A program made the position numbers and the translations under genes. 64,000 nt of DNA from Betaproteobacteria bacterium GR16-43. Its GTDB lineage: Bacteria; Pseudomonadota; Gammaproteobacteria; Burkholderiales; Usitatibacteraceae. The stretch is taken from positions 620,001 to 684,000 of the forward strand of contig CP019169.1 of the NCBI GenBank assembly GCA_001953215.1. The letters run 5' to 3'. How positions within the stretch are numbered: position 1 is the stretch's first letter; each line of letters starts with the position of its first letter. This document shows, piece after piece, positions 42,811 through 54,556 of this stretch. A model generated the notes under the pieces. It did not search any database. It was given only the letters and a program-made list of their open reading frames with translations, and was not told the origin of the DNA.

Positions 42811-44759
42811 GCGTCACCGGCAGCTGGTTCGTCGGCACGCGCGCCTTCGAGAACAGCCTCACGCAGCTGAAGGAATGGCGCGAAGCGACGGCCACCAGCC
42901 TCTCCGGGTTCCGCCGCTGGGCGCAGGTCGGCAAGCTCCTCGACGACCACGCGGCCGCACGCCTCGCGCACCTCGAGCGCCGCCTCGCCGCCGAGAAGCT
43001 CACCATCGTGTTCGTGGCGGAAAAATCGCGCGGCAAGAGCGAGCTCATCAACGCGCTCTTCTTCGCCGACCTCGGGGCCCGCCTGCTGCCCGCGGGCCCG
43101 GGGCGCACGACGCTCTGCCCGACCGAGATCCTCTTCGACCCCTCGCGCCCGCCCTCGATCCGGGTGCTTCCGATCGAGACGCGGGAGAGCGCCCAGTCGC
43201 TGCGCGAATACCTCGCGCACGTCGATTCGTGGAAGGAGATCCTGCTCGACCCGGCGAAGCCCGAGACGCTCGCCGCCGCCTTCGACGTCCTGTCCGAGTC
43301 GGTGCACGTGGCGGCGGCCGAAGCCGTGAGCCTCGGCGTGGTCCCGGAGGAAGGCGCGCAGCGCGTCGAAGTCCCGCGCTGGCGCTATGCGATCGTGAAC
43401 TATCCGCACCCACTGCTCCGGCGCGGCCTGGTGATCCTCGACACGCCGGGCCACGATGCGCTCGCCGCGGAGCCCGAGCTCACGCTGAACCGCGTACCCG
43501 ACGCCGACGCGATCATCTTCATGGCGTCCGTCGACGCGGGCGTCACGGCGCTGGACCGCGCCCTGTGGGTCGATCACATCGCACCCATCGGCAGCGATCC
43601 GAACACGCGCTTCATCGTGCTGAACAAGATCGACACGCTGCGCCGCGGCGAGGCTTCCGAGGGCCACGTGCTCACCGAGATCGACCGCCACGTGCGCGCG
43701 GCCGCGGAGGCGCTCGGCGTCGATCCGACCCGCGTCTTCGCGCTCTCGGCCCGCCTGGGGCTCGTCGCCCGCGTGGCCGGCGACCGCGACACGCTCATGC
43801 GAAGCCGCCTCTACCGGCTGGAGCAGGCCCTCTCGCAGGGACTGCTGCATCGCCGCCGCCTGGACCATGCGACCGCCGTGCGCGCCGAGGTGCGCTCGGT
43901 GCTGGCCGAGACCCGCGCGCTGCTCGACAGCCGCCTCACGTTCACTTCCGACCAGGTGCAGGAGTTCACGGCGCTGCAGAACAAGAACCAGCGCCTGATC
44001 GAGACCCTCGCGCGCAAGGCCAACGGCGAGCGGGCGCGCCAGGAGCAGGCGCACGTCACGATGGCCGCGCTGCGCGTGATCCACGTGAAGCAGGTCGCGC
44101 GGCTCGACGAGCTCCTCGACCCGGGCACGGCGCGCGCGCGCGGCGGCCGGGCCCGCGAAGCCATCGGCGCGAGCTCCTTCTCGCGCAAGATTCCCGAGGC
44201 CCTCGACGCCTACTTCCGCGACTCGCGCGAGCGCCTCACCGGCGCGATCGGCATCATCTCCGACGTGAAGAAGGCGATGGCGGAGGTGAGCCGCAAGTTC
44301 GAGGAGGAGTACGGCATGAGCGCCGTCGAGCCGCAGGAGTTCGGCACCGAGCGCTTCCTCGTGGAGCTGAACCGCCTCGAGGAGCAGTGCACGCTCGACT
44401 TCAAGAGCCGCACCAGCCTCATCACGTTCCGCCGCAAGACGCTGGGCACGCTGTTCTTCGACACGGTGGCGCTGAACGTCGTGCGCATTTTCGAGATCGC
44501 CGACCGCGAGGTGCGCGCGTGGATGAGCTCGTTCATCCGCCCGCTCGAATCCCGGCTCTCGGCCTTCCAGGAGCAGACCAATTCGCGCATCGAGGGCATG
44601 GGCCGCATCCGCGACGCGGAGACCGACCTCGTGGCGCGCCTCGCCGAGCTGGAGAAACTGCTGGAGGAAGTGCAGACGCAGCGGCGCGAATGGGACGGCT
44701 TCAGCGAGCGCATCACGGGACTGCTCGACGTCGACCGCGACGCCGCTTCGCTCGCCTAG
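42807..44759 (+). CDS. Dynamin-like GTPase
   Basis: A 650-residue large GTPase of the dynamin superfamily. The P-loop is AEKSRGKS (71-78), in which the first glycine of GxxxxGKS is alanine; the switch Thr is near 101, G3 is DTPG (212-215) and G4 NKID (273-276). The remaining 300 residues are strongly helical, resembling a dynamin-type stalk, with no clear transmembrane segment. Bacterial relatives remodel or repair membranes. Coupled to mutM by an ATGA overlap, an association I cannot explain functionally. Confidence 0.88.
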   Translation: MSVTGSWFVGTRAFENSLTQLKEWREATATSLSGFRRWAQVGKLLDDHAAARLAHLERRLAAEKLTIVFVAEKSRGKSELINALFFADLGARLLPAGPGRTTLCPTEILFDPSRPPSIRVLPIETRESAQSLREYLAHVDSWKEILLDPAKPETLAAAFDVLSESVHVAAAEAVSLGVVPEEGAQRVEVPRWRYAIVNYPHPLLRRGLVILDTPGHDALAAEPELTLNRVPDADAIIFMASVDAGVTALDRALWVDHIAPIGSDPNTRFIVLNKIDTLRRGEASEGHVLTEIDRHVRAAAEALGVDPTRVFALSARLGLVARVAGDRDTLMRSRLYRLEQALSQGLLHRRRLDHATAVRAEVRSVLAETRALLDSRLTFTSDQVQEFTALQNKNQRLIETLARKANGERARQEQAHVTMAALRVIHVKQVARLDELLDPGTARARGGRAREAIGASSFSRKIPEALDAYFRDSRERLTGAIGIISDVKKAMAEVSRKFEEEYGMSAVEPQEFGTERFLVELNRLEEQCTLDFKSRTSLITFRRKTLGTLFFDTVALNVVRIFEIADREVRAWMSSFIRPLESRLSAFQEQTNSRIEGMGRIRDAETDLVARLAELEKLLEEVQTQRREWDGFSERITGLLDVDRDAASLA

Positions 44760-44763
44760 GGAA

Positions 44764-47769
<3,006 letters not shown>

Positions 47770-47773
<4 letters not shown>

Positions 47774-48681
47774 GGCACTGGTTCATGCTCCATGCGCAGG
47801 CGGCCGGCGCGGCGCTCGGGCGTGTCGTGGCCCAGCCGCTCGCCACGATCTCGGCCGTGCTCGTGATCGCCATCGCGATCGCGCTGCCGGTTCTCGCGGC
47901 CGTCGTGCTGAAGAGCGTTTCGACGGTCGCCGCGGGCCTCGACACGGACCCGCACGTGAACGTCTACCTCGCGCTCGACGCGAGCGACGAGGACGCGAAG
48001 AAGCTCGCGCCGCTGCTGCGCGCGCATCCCGACGCGGCCTCGGTGCGCTTCGTCGCGCGCGCCGAAGCCCTGCAGGAATTGAAATCGACCACGCACCTGG
48101 CGGAGCTGCTGGCGAGCCTCGAGCGCAACCCGCTCCCGCATGCGTACACCGTGCGGCTGCGCACGACCGACGCCGCGCGGCTCGATGCGTTGAAGGCCGA
48201 CTGGCAGAAGCTCCCCAAGGTCGACCAGGTCGTGGCCGACTTCGAGTGGTCCGAGCGCCTGGGCCGCTGGGTGCGTTTCGGAGACCGGGCGCTCGCCGCC
48301 GTGGGGATCTTCCTGGCGCTCGCGGTGGTGTTCATCGTCGGCCACCTGATCCGGCTGCAGGTGCTCACCCGTCGCGAGGAGATCCAGGTGAGCCAGCTGG
48401 TCGGGGCGACGGCCGCGGACGTCCGGCGGCCCTTCCTCTACCACGGGATCCTGCAGGGACTCCTGGCGGGCCTGGCCGCCGTGGGCCTCGCCGCCCTGGT
48501 TTCGGCCTGGCTCCAGTACGAGCTGCGAGCCCTCACTAGCACGTATGCGGCTGAATTCAAGGTTGTTTTCCTGGACTTCGGCAGCGCCCTGACGATCGCC
48601 CTGGGGGCCGCCCTGCTGGGCTGGGTCGGGGCCTGGGTCTCCGTCGGCCGGGAGCTTCGCCGGTTCGCGGCCCGCCCCTGA
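47770..48681 (+). CDS. ftsX: Cell-division permease FtsX
   Basis: Membrane partner of FtsE. 303 residues with four hydrophobic segments: one near 24-48, then a periplasmic domain (about 55-165), and three helices from about 175 to 290. LTRREEIQVSQLVGATAADVRRPF is the conserved cytoplasmic stretch before the third helix. It ends 17 bases before the CIRCE operator of rpoH, so rpoH may receive readthrough in addition to its own promoter. Confidence 0.95.
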
Positions 48682-48698
48682 TGGAACGATTCCAGGGC

Positions 48699-48725
48699 TT
48701 AGCACTCAAATACTGCGAGTGCTAA
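48699..48725. promoter_or_regulatory. CIRCE operator (HrcA binding site) upstream of rpoH
   Basis: TTAGCACTC (48699-48707), nine spacer bases, GAGTGCTAA (48717-48725): an exact match to the CIRCE consensus with no mismatch in either arm. CIRCE binds the repressor HrcA, whose activity depends on GroEL. Its only downstream gene is rpoH. Confidence 0.96.
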
Positions 48726-48728
48726 AAT
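48699..48728 (+). promoter_or_regulatory. rpoH promoter embedded in the CIRCE element
   Basis: TTAGCA (48699-48704) and TAAAAT (48723-48728) are spaced by 18 bases and coincide with the two CIRCE arms, so bound HrcA would cover the promoter. AAGGAGG at 48735-48741 then gives a strong ribosome-binding site before the ATG at 48751. Confidence 0.65.
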
Positions 48729-48750
48729 ACCCCGAAGGAGGCACAGATCC

Positions 48751-49602
<852 letters not shown>

Positions 49603-49622
49603 GCCTCGCACCTCGCAAATGG

Positions 49623-49648
49623 AAAGGCCCGCTCCGGCGGGCCTTTTT
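49623..49648 (+). terminator. Rho-independent terminator after rpoH, probably bidirectional
   Basis: GGCCCGC (49626-49632) and GCGGGCC (49637-49643) form a stem with loop TCCG, flanked by AAA and TTTTT so that U-rich tails form in both directions. It lies between the convergent rpoH and sco genes. Confidence 0.9.
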
Positions 49649-49669
49649 CCTTTTGCGAACGCGCGACAC

Positions 49670-50257
49670 CTAGCTGTTCAGCAGCACCTTCAGGTCGGCC
49701 GCGATCTTCGCGGTCTCCAGGCCGTACGGGAACACGAGCCGCAGCTTGCCTTCGCGGTCGAACACGAACGTCTGCGCGGTGTGGTCCATCGTGTAGCTGC
49801 CCGGCTCGCGGCCGGCGCGTTCCTGCGCGTAGATCTTGAAGTCCTTCTCCACCTTCGCGGTCTCGGCCGCATCGCCCCAGAGGCCCAGGAACGCCGGGTT
49901 GAACGCGGGCACGTACTGCGCGAGCAGTTCCTTCGTGTCGCGCTTCGGGTCGACCGTGACGAAGAGCACCTGCACGCGATCCGCATCCGGCCCCAGCAGC
50001 TTCATCGCCTTCGCCATGTCCGCGAGGGTGGTGGGGCACACGTCCGGGCACTGCGTGTAGCCGAAGAACACGGCCACCACCTTGCCGCGGAAGCTCGCGA
50101 GCGTGCGCACCTGCCCGGTATGGTCGGTGAGGCGCAGCTCGCCCCCGAGGTTGGCGCCGGTGACGTCGAGGCCGTGGAACGGCGTCTTCGGCGTGAGGTC
50201 GCAGCCGGCGATGAGCCACGCGGCCAGGCCGATCGCGAGGAGCGTTCGGCGCTTCAC
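49670..50257 (-). CDS. Sco-family copper chaperone for cytochrome oxidase
   Basis: SCO1/SenC thioredoxin-fold protein that helps build the CuA centre of CtaC. 195 residues from GTG 50257, overlapping the ctaB stop (GTGA). Signal peptide with a lipobox-like IAGC (Cys19), copper ligands C70 and C74 in CPDVC, and His159 in MDHTAQ. The last gene of the surf1-ctaB-sco run. Confidence 0.94.
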   Translation of the reverse strand: MKRRTLLAIGLAAWLIAGCDLTPKTPFHGLDVTGANLGGELRLTDHTGQVRTLASFRGKVVAVFFGYTQCPDVCPTTLADMAKAMKLLGPDADRVQVLFVTVDPKRDTKELLAQYVPAFNPAFLGLWGDAAETAKVEKDFKIYAQERAGREPGSYTMDHTAQTFVFDREGKLRLVFPYGLETAKIAADLKVLLNS

Positions 50258-51153
50258 GCGCCCAGCAGCGGAAGGTAGTGGTCGACCATCAGGGCCGCGA
50301 AGAGCATCGCGAGGTAGAAGATCGAGTAGGCGAAGGTCTTCTTCGCGAGCGCGTCGCTGTAGCGCCGCCAGATGCGGATGGCGTATGCGAGGAACACCGC
50401 GTCGAGCACCAGCGCGCATCCGAGGTAGAAGACCCCCGCCATGCCGGTGGCGAACGGCAACAGCGTCGTGGCGACGAGGATGAGCGTGTAGAAGAGCAGG
50501 TGCAGGCGCGTGAACTCTTCCCCGTGCGTGACGGGCAGCATCGGCACGCCGGCGCGCTCGTATTCCTTGCGGCGATAGAGCGCGAGCGCCCAGAAGTGCG
50601 GCGGCGTCCACGCGAAGATGATGAGGAAGAGCAGCAGCGGCTGGTACGGAACGTCGCCGGTGATCGCGGCCCAGCCCAGTACCGGCGGCATCGCTCCGGA
50701 GGCGCCGCCGATCACGATGTTCTGCGGCGTCGCGGGCTTGAGGAAGATCGTGTAGATGATCGCGTAGCCGACGAACGTGGCGAGCGTGAGCCACATCGTG
50801 AGCGGGTTCACCGCATGCCAGAGGATCGCGAGGCCCAGGCCGCCGATGGCGCCCGAACCCAGGAGGATCTGCGACTGCGTGATCGTGCCCATCACCGTGG
50901 GCCGCGCGCGCGTGCGCGCCATCACGGCGTCGATCTTCTGCTCCACGAGGCAATTGAAGGCGGCGGCGGCACCGGCGACCAGCGCGATGCCGACGGTCGC
51001 CCAGGCGACACGGTCGAGCGGGGGCAGCGCCGGGGCCGCGAGCAGCATCCCGATCACCGCGGTGAACACGATGAGCGACACGACGCGCGGCTTGGTGAGG
51101 CGCCAGAACTGGGTGCCGATGCCTTCGGCGGGAGTGGCGGTGGGCTGGAGCAT
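50254..51153 (-). CDS. ctaB: Protoheme IX farnesyltransferase (heme O synthase)
   Basis: Makes heme O from heme B, the precursor of heme A. 299 residues from ATG 51153; a TTG five codons upstream is less likely. UbiA-type prenyltransferase with about nine helices; first Asp-rich-like motif [19 protein letters not shown] and the second in [15 protein letters not shown]. In relatives the gene is preceded by ctaA; here it is not. Coupled to sco. Confidence 0.95.
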   Translation of the reverse strand: MLQPTATPAEGIGTQFWRLTKPRVVSLIVFTAVIGMLLAAPALPPLDRVAWATVGIALVAGAAAAFNCLVEQKIDAVMARTRARPTVMGTITQSQILLGSGAIGGLGLAILWHAVNPLTMWLTLATFVGYAIIYTIFLKPATPQNIVIGGASGAMPPVLGWAAITGDVPYQPLLLFLIIFAWTPPHFWALALYRRKEYERAGVPMLPVTHGEEFTRLHLLFYTLILVATTLLPFATGMAGVFYLGCALVLDAVFLAYAIRIWRRYSDALAKKTFAYSIFYLAMLFAALMVDHYLPLLGA

Positions 51154-51179
51154 GGGGCGTGTGGTCAAGCCTTTGAATT

Positions 51180-51737
51180 TTATCCCATTTGGGATGCCTT
51201 CAGCAGGCGTCCCAGGTCCTTCAGCATGCGCTTCGAATCGGCCTGCGCGGGGAACCGCATCATCACGTCGCCGCGCGGGTCGAGGAGGTAGATGAAAGCC
51301 CGGTCATTGCCCGCCCCGGGGGGTAGCGCGAGTCCCCGCGGCGTGACGGCGATCACCTGTCCGGGATACTCGGCCGCGAGCGCCGCACTGGGCGCCGCGA
51401 AGTCGTCGGCCACGAACACGCGCTCCACGCGAATCGCATTTCGCCCGAGGGCCAGCCGCACCTGGCGCATCGCGGCCAGCTTCGCCTGGCAGGCCTCCGC
51501 GCAGGCGCCGGAGTCGGAGGCGACCAGCACCCACTTGCCCTTCAGCGACTCGAAACGAAAAGCCCCGCCCTCGGCGCGACCGAAGGCCTGGTCGGTCACC
51601 GGCCTGGGCGCCAGCAACTCGCCGTAGTTCGACGTGAGCTCCGGCTTGTAGAACTGGTAGGTGAGCAGCGAGGCCACGATGGGCGACGCGAACAGGGCGA
51701 AGAGCATCAGAAGCTTCGTGCGGGGCGAGAGCGTCAT
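51180..51737 (-). CDS. Membrane-anchored thioredoxin-like protein in the cox assembly cluster
   Basis: A 185-residue protein with one N-terminal membrane helix (about 8-28) and a periplasmic domain that looks thioredoxin-like: [23 protein letters not shown] resembles a Sco/peroxiredoxin start, with a CxxxC pair (GACAEACQ), and a later [14 protein letters not shown] strand pair. The Sco-like CxxxC suggests copper or thiol handling, an inference only. It lies between surf1 (one base away) and ctaB, where Betaproteobacteria keep an unnamed conserved protein plus ctaA; ctaA is absent. Confidence 0.85.
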   Translation of the reverse strand: MTLSPRTKLLMLFALFASPIVASLLTYQFYKPELTSNYGELLAPRPVTDQAFGRAEGGAFRFESLKGKWVLVASDSGACAEACQAKLAAMRQVRLALGRNAIRVERVFVADDFAAPSAALAAEYPGQVIAVTPRGLALPPGAGNDRAFIYLLDPRGDVMMRFPAQADSKRMLKDLGRLLKASQMG

Positions 51738-51738
51738 G

Positions 51739-52446
51739 TCAGTCCCTGCGCAGGTTCACGACGAGCCACAACACGGCAACCGTCGCGGCGAGCGAGAACC
51801 ACGTGAGCGCGTATTCCTGGTGGCGGGCCACGCCGGCATCGGGCTTCTCCTCGACCGCGGCGAGCCCCGGCGACGGCGGGTTCGCCAGCACCACGAAGGG
51901 CAAGACGTCGATGCGCTTCTGTTCCTGGTACTTCGCGATCGAAAGGTTCTGCCAGACCTCGCCCGCGACGACGTTCGCGGAGAGTTCGAGGACGCGAGCC
52001 GGCGGCACGGCGGCCAGTCCCTGGACCGTCACCACGCCCGCGGGCGCCGGGGCCGCGGGCGCCTTCGGATAGCCTGCGTCGCGCGCGATCCAGCCCCGAT
52101 TGACCAGCACCGCCGGCCCTGTGCCCTCGATTCGAAGCGGCGTCACGACATGGAACCCGGCGCGGCCGCTCGCGTTCAGCCGGTTGTCGATGAACACCTG
52201 AGCCGCAGCCAAGTACGTGCCGGTGGCGACGACACGCCGGAACACCAGGGCCTGCGGGTCCGCGATGGGGCCCTCGAGCCGGAAGGGCGCCTCGCGGATG
52301 CGCTCGTCGAGGATCGCCTGCCGCGCGGTCTTCTCGTCGGCGCGATGCACCTGCCAGCGCCCGAGCGAGACGAGCAGGACCAGCATCGCCAGCGCGGCCA
52401 CGGTCGGCACGAGCCGCGGGGCGAAACGCCAGGGACCGATCCTCAC
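51739..52446 (-). CDS. SURF1-family cytochrome oxidase assembly protein
   Basis: 235 residues from GTG 52446. Two membrane helices, one near 12-32 and one near the C-terminus (about 210-230), flank a periplasmic domain with the SURF1 signatures LGRWQVHRADEK, VLVNRGWI and the C-terminal HQEYALTWFSLA. SURF1 assists heme A insertion into CtaD. A longer upstream frame lacks family similarity. The gene is divergent from the twin-TM gene with 42 bases between starts. Confidence 0.93.
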   Translation of the reverse strand: MRIGPWRFAPRLVPTVAALAMLVLLVSLGRWQVHRADEKTARQAILDERIREAPFRLEGPIADPQALVFRRVVATGTYLAAAQVFIDNRLNASGRAGFHVVTPLRIEGTGPAVLVNRGWIARDAGYPKAPAAPAPAGVVTVQGLAAVPPARVLELSANVVAGEVWQNLSIAKYQEQKRIDVLPFVVLANPPSPGLAAVEEKPDAGVARHQEYALTWFSLAATVAVLWLVVNLRRD

Positions 52447-52488
52447 GGGCGCGCCGCTCCTGCGTCGGCAGCGTAAAATGGCTCCAAC

Positions 52489-52698
52489 ATGAAAATCGTC
52501 ATCCTCGTGCTGTTGTTCGCCGTCATCGTGAGCCTGTTCTCGGGCCTGTTCTTCATCTACAAGGACAAGGGCCAGTCGGAGCGCGCCGTGAAGGCGCTCA
52601 CCGTGCGCATCGTGCTCTCGCTCGTGGTGTTCGCGCTGCTGGTGATCTCGTACTACTTCGGATTGATTCCCGGCACCCCCGGCAATCCAACCCCCTAA
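52489..52698 (+). CDS. Twin-transmembrane protein (DUF2909)
   Basis: A 69-residue protein of two membrane helices (about 3-23 and 38-60) joined by a short charged loop (YKDKGQSERAVKALTVR). This is the DUF2909 type found between surf1 and coxC in Betaproteobacteria, on the opposite strand as here. Presumed to assist cytochrome oxidase assembly from its position; function not established. It ends at the start of a large palindrome. Confidence 0.88.
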   Translation: MKIVILVLLFAVIVSLFSGLFFIYKDKGQSERAVKALTVRIVLSLVVFALLVISYYFGLIPGTPGNPTP

Positions 52699-52718
52699 AG
52701 CAAAAGGCGTCCTCCGCA

Positions 52719-52802
52719 GATAGAAATCGGGGTCAGGGTAGAAATAAATGATTGGCCCAGCAGTGCCAATCACTTATTTCTACCCTGACCCCGATTTCTA
52801 TC
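52719..52802. repeat. Inner 84-base palindrome with GGGGTCAGGGTAGAAATAA core
   Basis: Arms 52719-52756 and 52765-52802 are complementary at 37 of 38 positions around an eight-base loop. The core GGGGTCAGGGTAGAAATAA (52729-52747) is related to the arm of the palindrome at 57935-57991. Confidence 0.93.
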
Positions 52803-52828
52803 TGCGTTTATCCGCGTTTATCTGCGGA
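52799..52828 (+). repeat. Three tandem 10-base units TATCYGCGTT
   Basis: TATCTGCGTT, TATCCGCGTT and TATCTGCGGA follow without gaps. The third unit is also part of the outer inverted-repeat arm, and its complement ends the left outer arm. Confidence 0.85.
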
Positions 52829-52846
52829 GGACGCCTTTGCCTTTGC

Positions 52847-53698
52847 TTAGACCCAGTAGACGAAGACGAAGAGCAGCAGCCAGACCACGTCCACGAAGTG
52901 CCAGTACCAGCTCACGGCCTCGAAGCCGAAGTGGTGCTCGGGCCTGAAGTGCCCCGCCACGCAACGGAAGAGGATCACGATCAGCATCGTCACCCCGAGC
53001 GTCACGTGGAATCCGTGGAACCCGGTCAACATGAAGAAGGTGGAACCGAAGACCCCCGTCGTCAGCTTGAGGTTCAGGTCCGAATACGCGTGCATGTATT
53101 CGTAGATCTGCAGGCCCAGGAACAGCAGGCCCAGCATGATCGTGAGCGACAGGCCGAAGATCAGGTTCTGGCGGTCGCCCTTCTTGAGCGCCCAGTGGGC
53201 CCAGGTGACGGTCACGCCCGAGGACAGCAGCAGCAGCGTGTTGATTGCCGGGATGCCCAGCGCGTGCATCGCCGAGAATTCCGGCGGGCGGTAGGGGCCG
53301 GCCGAGGGCCAGTGCGTGGCGAAGTCGGGCCACAGCAGCTTGTTGTCGATGTCGCCCAGCCAGGGCAGCGAGTACACGCGCGCGTAGAAGAGCGCGCCGA
53401 AGAACGCCGCGAAGAACATCACCTCCGAGAAGATGAACCAGCTCATCGCCCAGCGGAAGGACATGTCCACCTGCCCGTTGAAGAGCCCGCCTTCGCTCTC
53501 GCGGATCACGGTGCCGAACCAGCCGAACAGCATGTAGACCAGCGTGAAGAAGCCGATGCCGAAGGGCACCCAGCCCACGCCGTAGCTGTTCATCAGCAGG
53601 ACGCCGCCGATCGCCATGAAGAAGAGCGCGACCGACCCCACCACCGGCCAGTGCGAGGGGGGTGCGAAGTAGTAGCCGCCAGGTTGTGCGTTGCTCAC
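52847..53698 (-). CDS. ctaE: Cytochrome c oxidase subunit III
   Basis: Seven-helix COX3 of an aa3-type oxidase, 283 residues. Conserved blocks are MSFRWAMSWFIFSEVMFFAAFF (with the Glu in the second helix pair), FFMLTGFHGFHVTLG and the C-terminal AVSWYWHFVDVVWLLLF. The start is GTG at 53698 with AGGGAG about eight bases upstream. Last gene of the ctaC-ctaD-ctaG-DUF2970-ctaE operon, ending seven bases from the nested palindrome. Confidence 0.96.
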   Translation of the reverse strand: MSNAQPGGYYFAPPSHWPVVGSVALFFMAIGGVLLMNSYGVGWVPFGIGFFTLVYMLFGWFGTVIRESEGGLFNGQVDMSFRWAMSWFIFSEVMFFAAFFGALFYARVYSLPWLGDIDNKLLWPDFATHWPSAGPYRPPEFSAMHALGIPAINTLLLLSSGVTVTWAHWALKKGDRQNLIFGLSLTIMLGLLFLGLQIYEYMHAYSDLNLKLTTGVFGSTFFMLTGFHGFHVTLGVTMLIVILFRCVAGHFRPEHHFGFEAVSWYWHFVDVVWLLLFVFVYWV

Positions 53699-53712
53699 GG
53701 TATTGCTCCCTT

Positions 53713-53886
53713 TTATCTTGTGACCAGCTTCACGATGCCGAACAACACGAGCACGAAGGCCAAGGCGCAGATCAGGCCCGCGGCGATCACCGCCTGCGGC
53801 GTGAGGCGCTTCGTGTCCGCCTCGTACTCGTCCTTCTTTCGTACCCCGAAGAAACTCCAGAACACCGCCTTGAAGGCGTCCTTCAC
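53713..53886 (-). CDS. Small membrane protein DUF2970
   Basis: A 57-residue protein from GTG 53886, two bases after the ctaG stop. The conserved start VKDAFKAVFWSFFGVRKKDEYEAD and one C-terminal helix (about 35-55) match DUF2970, a family found between ctaG and ctaE in Betaproteobacteria. Presumed oxidase assembly or stability factor; no activity known to me. Confidence 0.87.
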   Translation of the reverse strand: MKDAFKAVFWSFFGVRKKDEYEADTKRLTPQAVIAAGLICALAFVLVLFGIVKLVTR

Positions 53887-53888
53887 CG

Positions 53889-54419
53889 CTAGGCTCCCGA
53901 GGCCTTGACCTCGAAGAACGTATACGAAAGCGAGATCACGTCCATGTCGCGCGGCGCGTTCGAGCTCACGCGGAACACCACCGGCATCTCGCGCGTCTCG
54001 CCCGCCGCGAGCGTCTGGTTGGAGAAGCAGAAGCACTCCTGCTTCTCCACGTAGCGCGCCGCGACCGACGGGGCGGTGTTCATGACCGCATGCGCCGTCA
54101 CGGGACGGCCCAGGTTGTTCTGCACGCGGTAGCGCACCGTCACCAGTTCGCCGGGATGCAGCTTCACCGAGCGCTCGAGCGCCTCGAAGCGCCACGGCAG
54201 CCCCGCGTTCGAGGCGAGGAGTTCGACCGTCACGTCGCGCGAAGCATCCACCTGCGTGTTCCCGGCGCCGACCACGCGCGTCTGGGTGATGCCCAGCGCA
54301 TCGCAGATCTGCTTGTACATCGGCACCATCGCGAATCCGAAGCCCAGCATCGCCACGGTGATCACCAGGAGCTTGCCCATCAGCCGCTTGTTCTCGAGTT
54401 CCTGTGCGGGCGTCATCAT
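53889..54419 (-). CDS. ctaG: Cytochrome c oxidase copper-assembly protein CtaG (Cox11)
   Basis: Delivers copper to the CuB site of CtaD. 176 residues with one N-terminal membrane helix (about 17-37) and a periplasmic Ig-like domain containing the copper motif ECFCFSNQTL and the family block MPVVFRVS. Two adjacent ATG codons are available (54419 and 54416); the first overlaps the stop of the 40-residue upstream gene as ATGA. Confidence 0.95.
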   Translation of the reverse strand: MMTPAQELENKRLMGKLLVITVAMLGFGFAMVPMYKQICDALGITQTRVVGAGNTQVDASRDVTVELLASNAGLPWRFEALERSVKLHPGELVTVRYRVQNNLGRPVTAHAVMNTAPSVAARYVEKQECFCFSNQTLAAGETREMPVVFRVSSNAPRDMDVISLSYTFFEVKASGA

Positions 54420-54538
54420 GCGGAGAAGACCTTCAGCATGAACACGGCGTAGATCCCGAGCACCATCGCCGCGAGCACGGCCGCCGACAGCAGCGCGTTC
54501 CTGCGCTGCTGGGGCGTGGGCTTGTGCGGCTCGGCCAT
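54416..54538 (-). CDS. Cytochrome oxidase small assembly protein, 40 residues
   Basis: A tiny gene between ctaD and ctaG. The product starts MAEPHKPTPQQRRNAL, then has a single hydrophobic helix (about 16-36) and ends KVFSA. Its stop overlaps the ctaG start as ATGA, which argues strongly that it is translated. The position and size match the unnamed small oxidase assembly proteins known at this site in Betaproteobacteria. Confidence 0.82.
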   Translation of the reverse strand: MAEPHKPTPQQRRNALLSAAVLAAMVLGIYAVFMLKVFSA

Positions 54539-54556
54539 GGCGTCGATCGGCGTCGC

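Larger units (their letters stand above)
52700..52840. repeat. Nested inverted repeat between DUF2909 and coxC
   Basis: An outer inverted repeat of about 22 bases (52700-52722 and 52819-52840, differing by one missing T) brackets an inner 38-base-stem palindrome and three 10-base tandem units. Whole element about 141 bases, filling the gap between two convergent genes. It could act as a transcription terminator in both directions, but its size and nesting go beyond a normal terminator and suggest a mobile or REP-like origin. Confidence 0.9.

Noticed and set aside
48683-48710. Possible sigma-E-like promoter (GGAAC with TCAAA) upstream of rpoH
   Set aside because: Spacing of 18 bases and weak -10; suggested mainly by analogy with E. 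coli rpoH.
52799-52828. Tandem 10-base units considered as a CRISPR fragment
   Set aside because: Units are contiguous with no spacers, only three copies, and form part of an inverted repeat arm.
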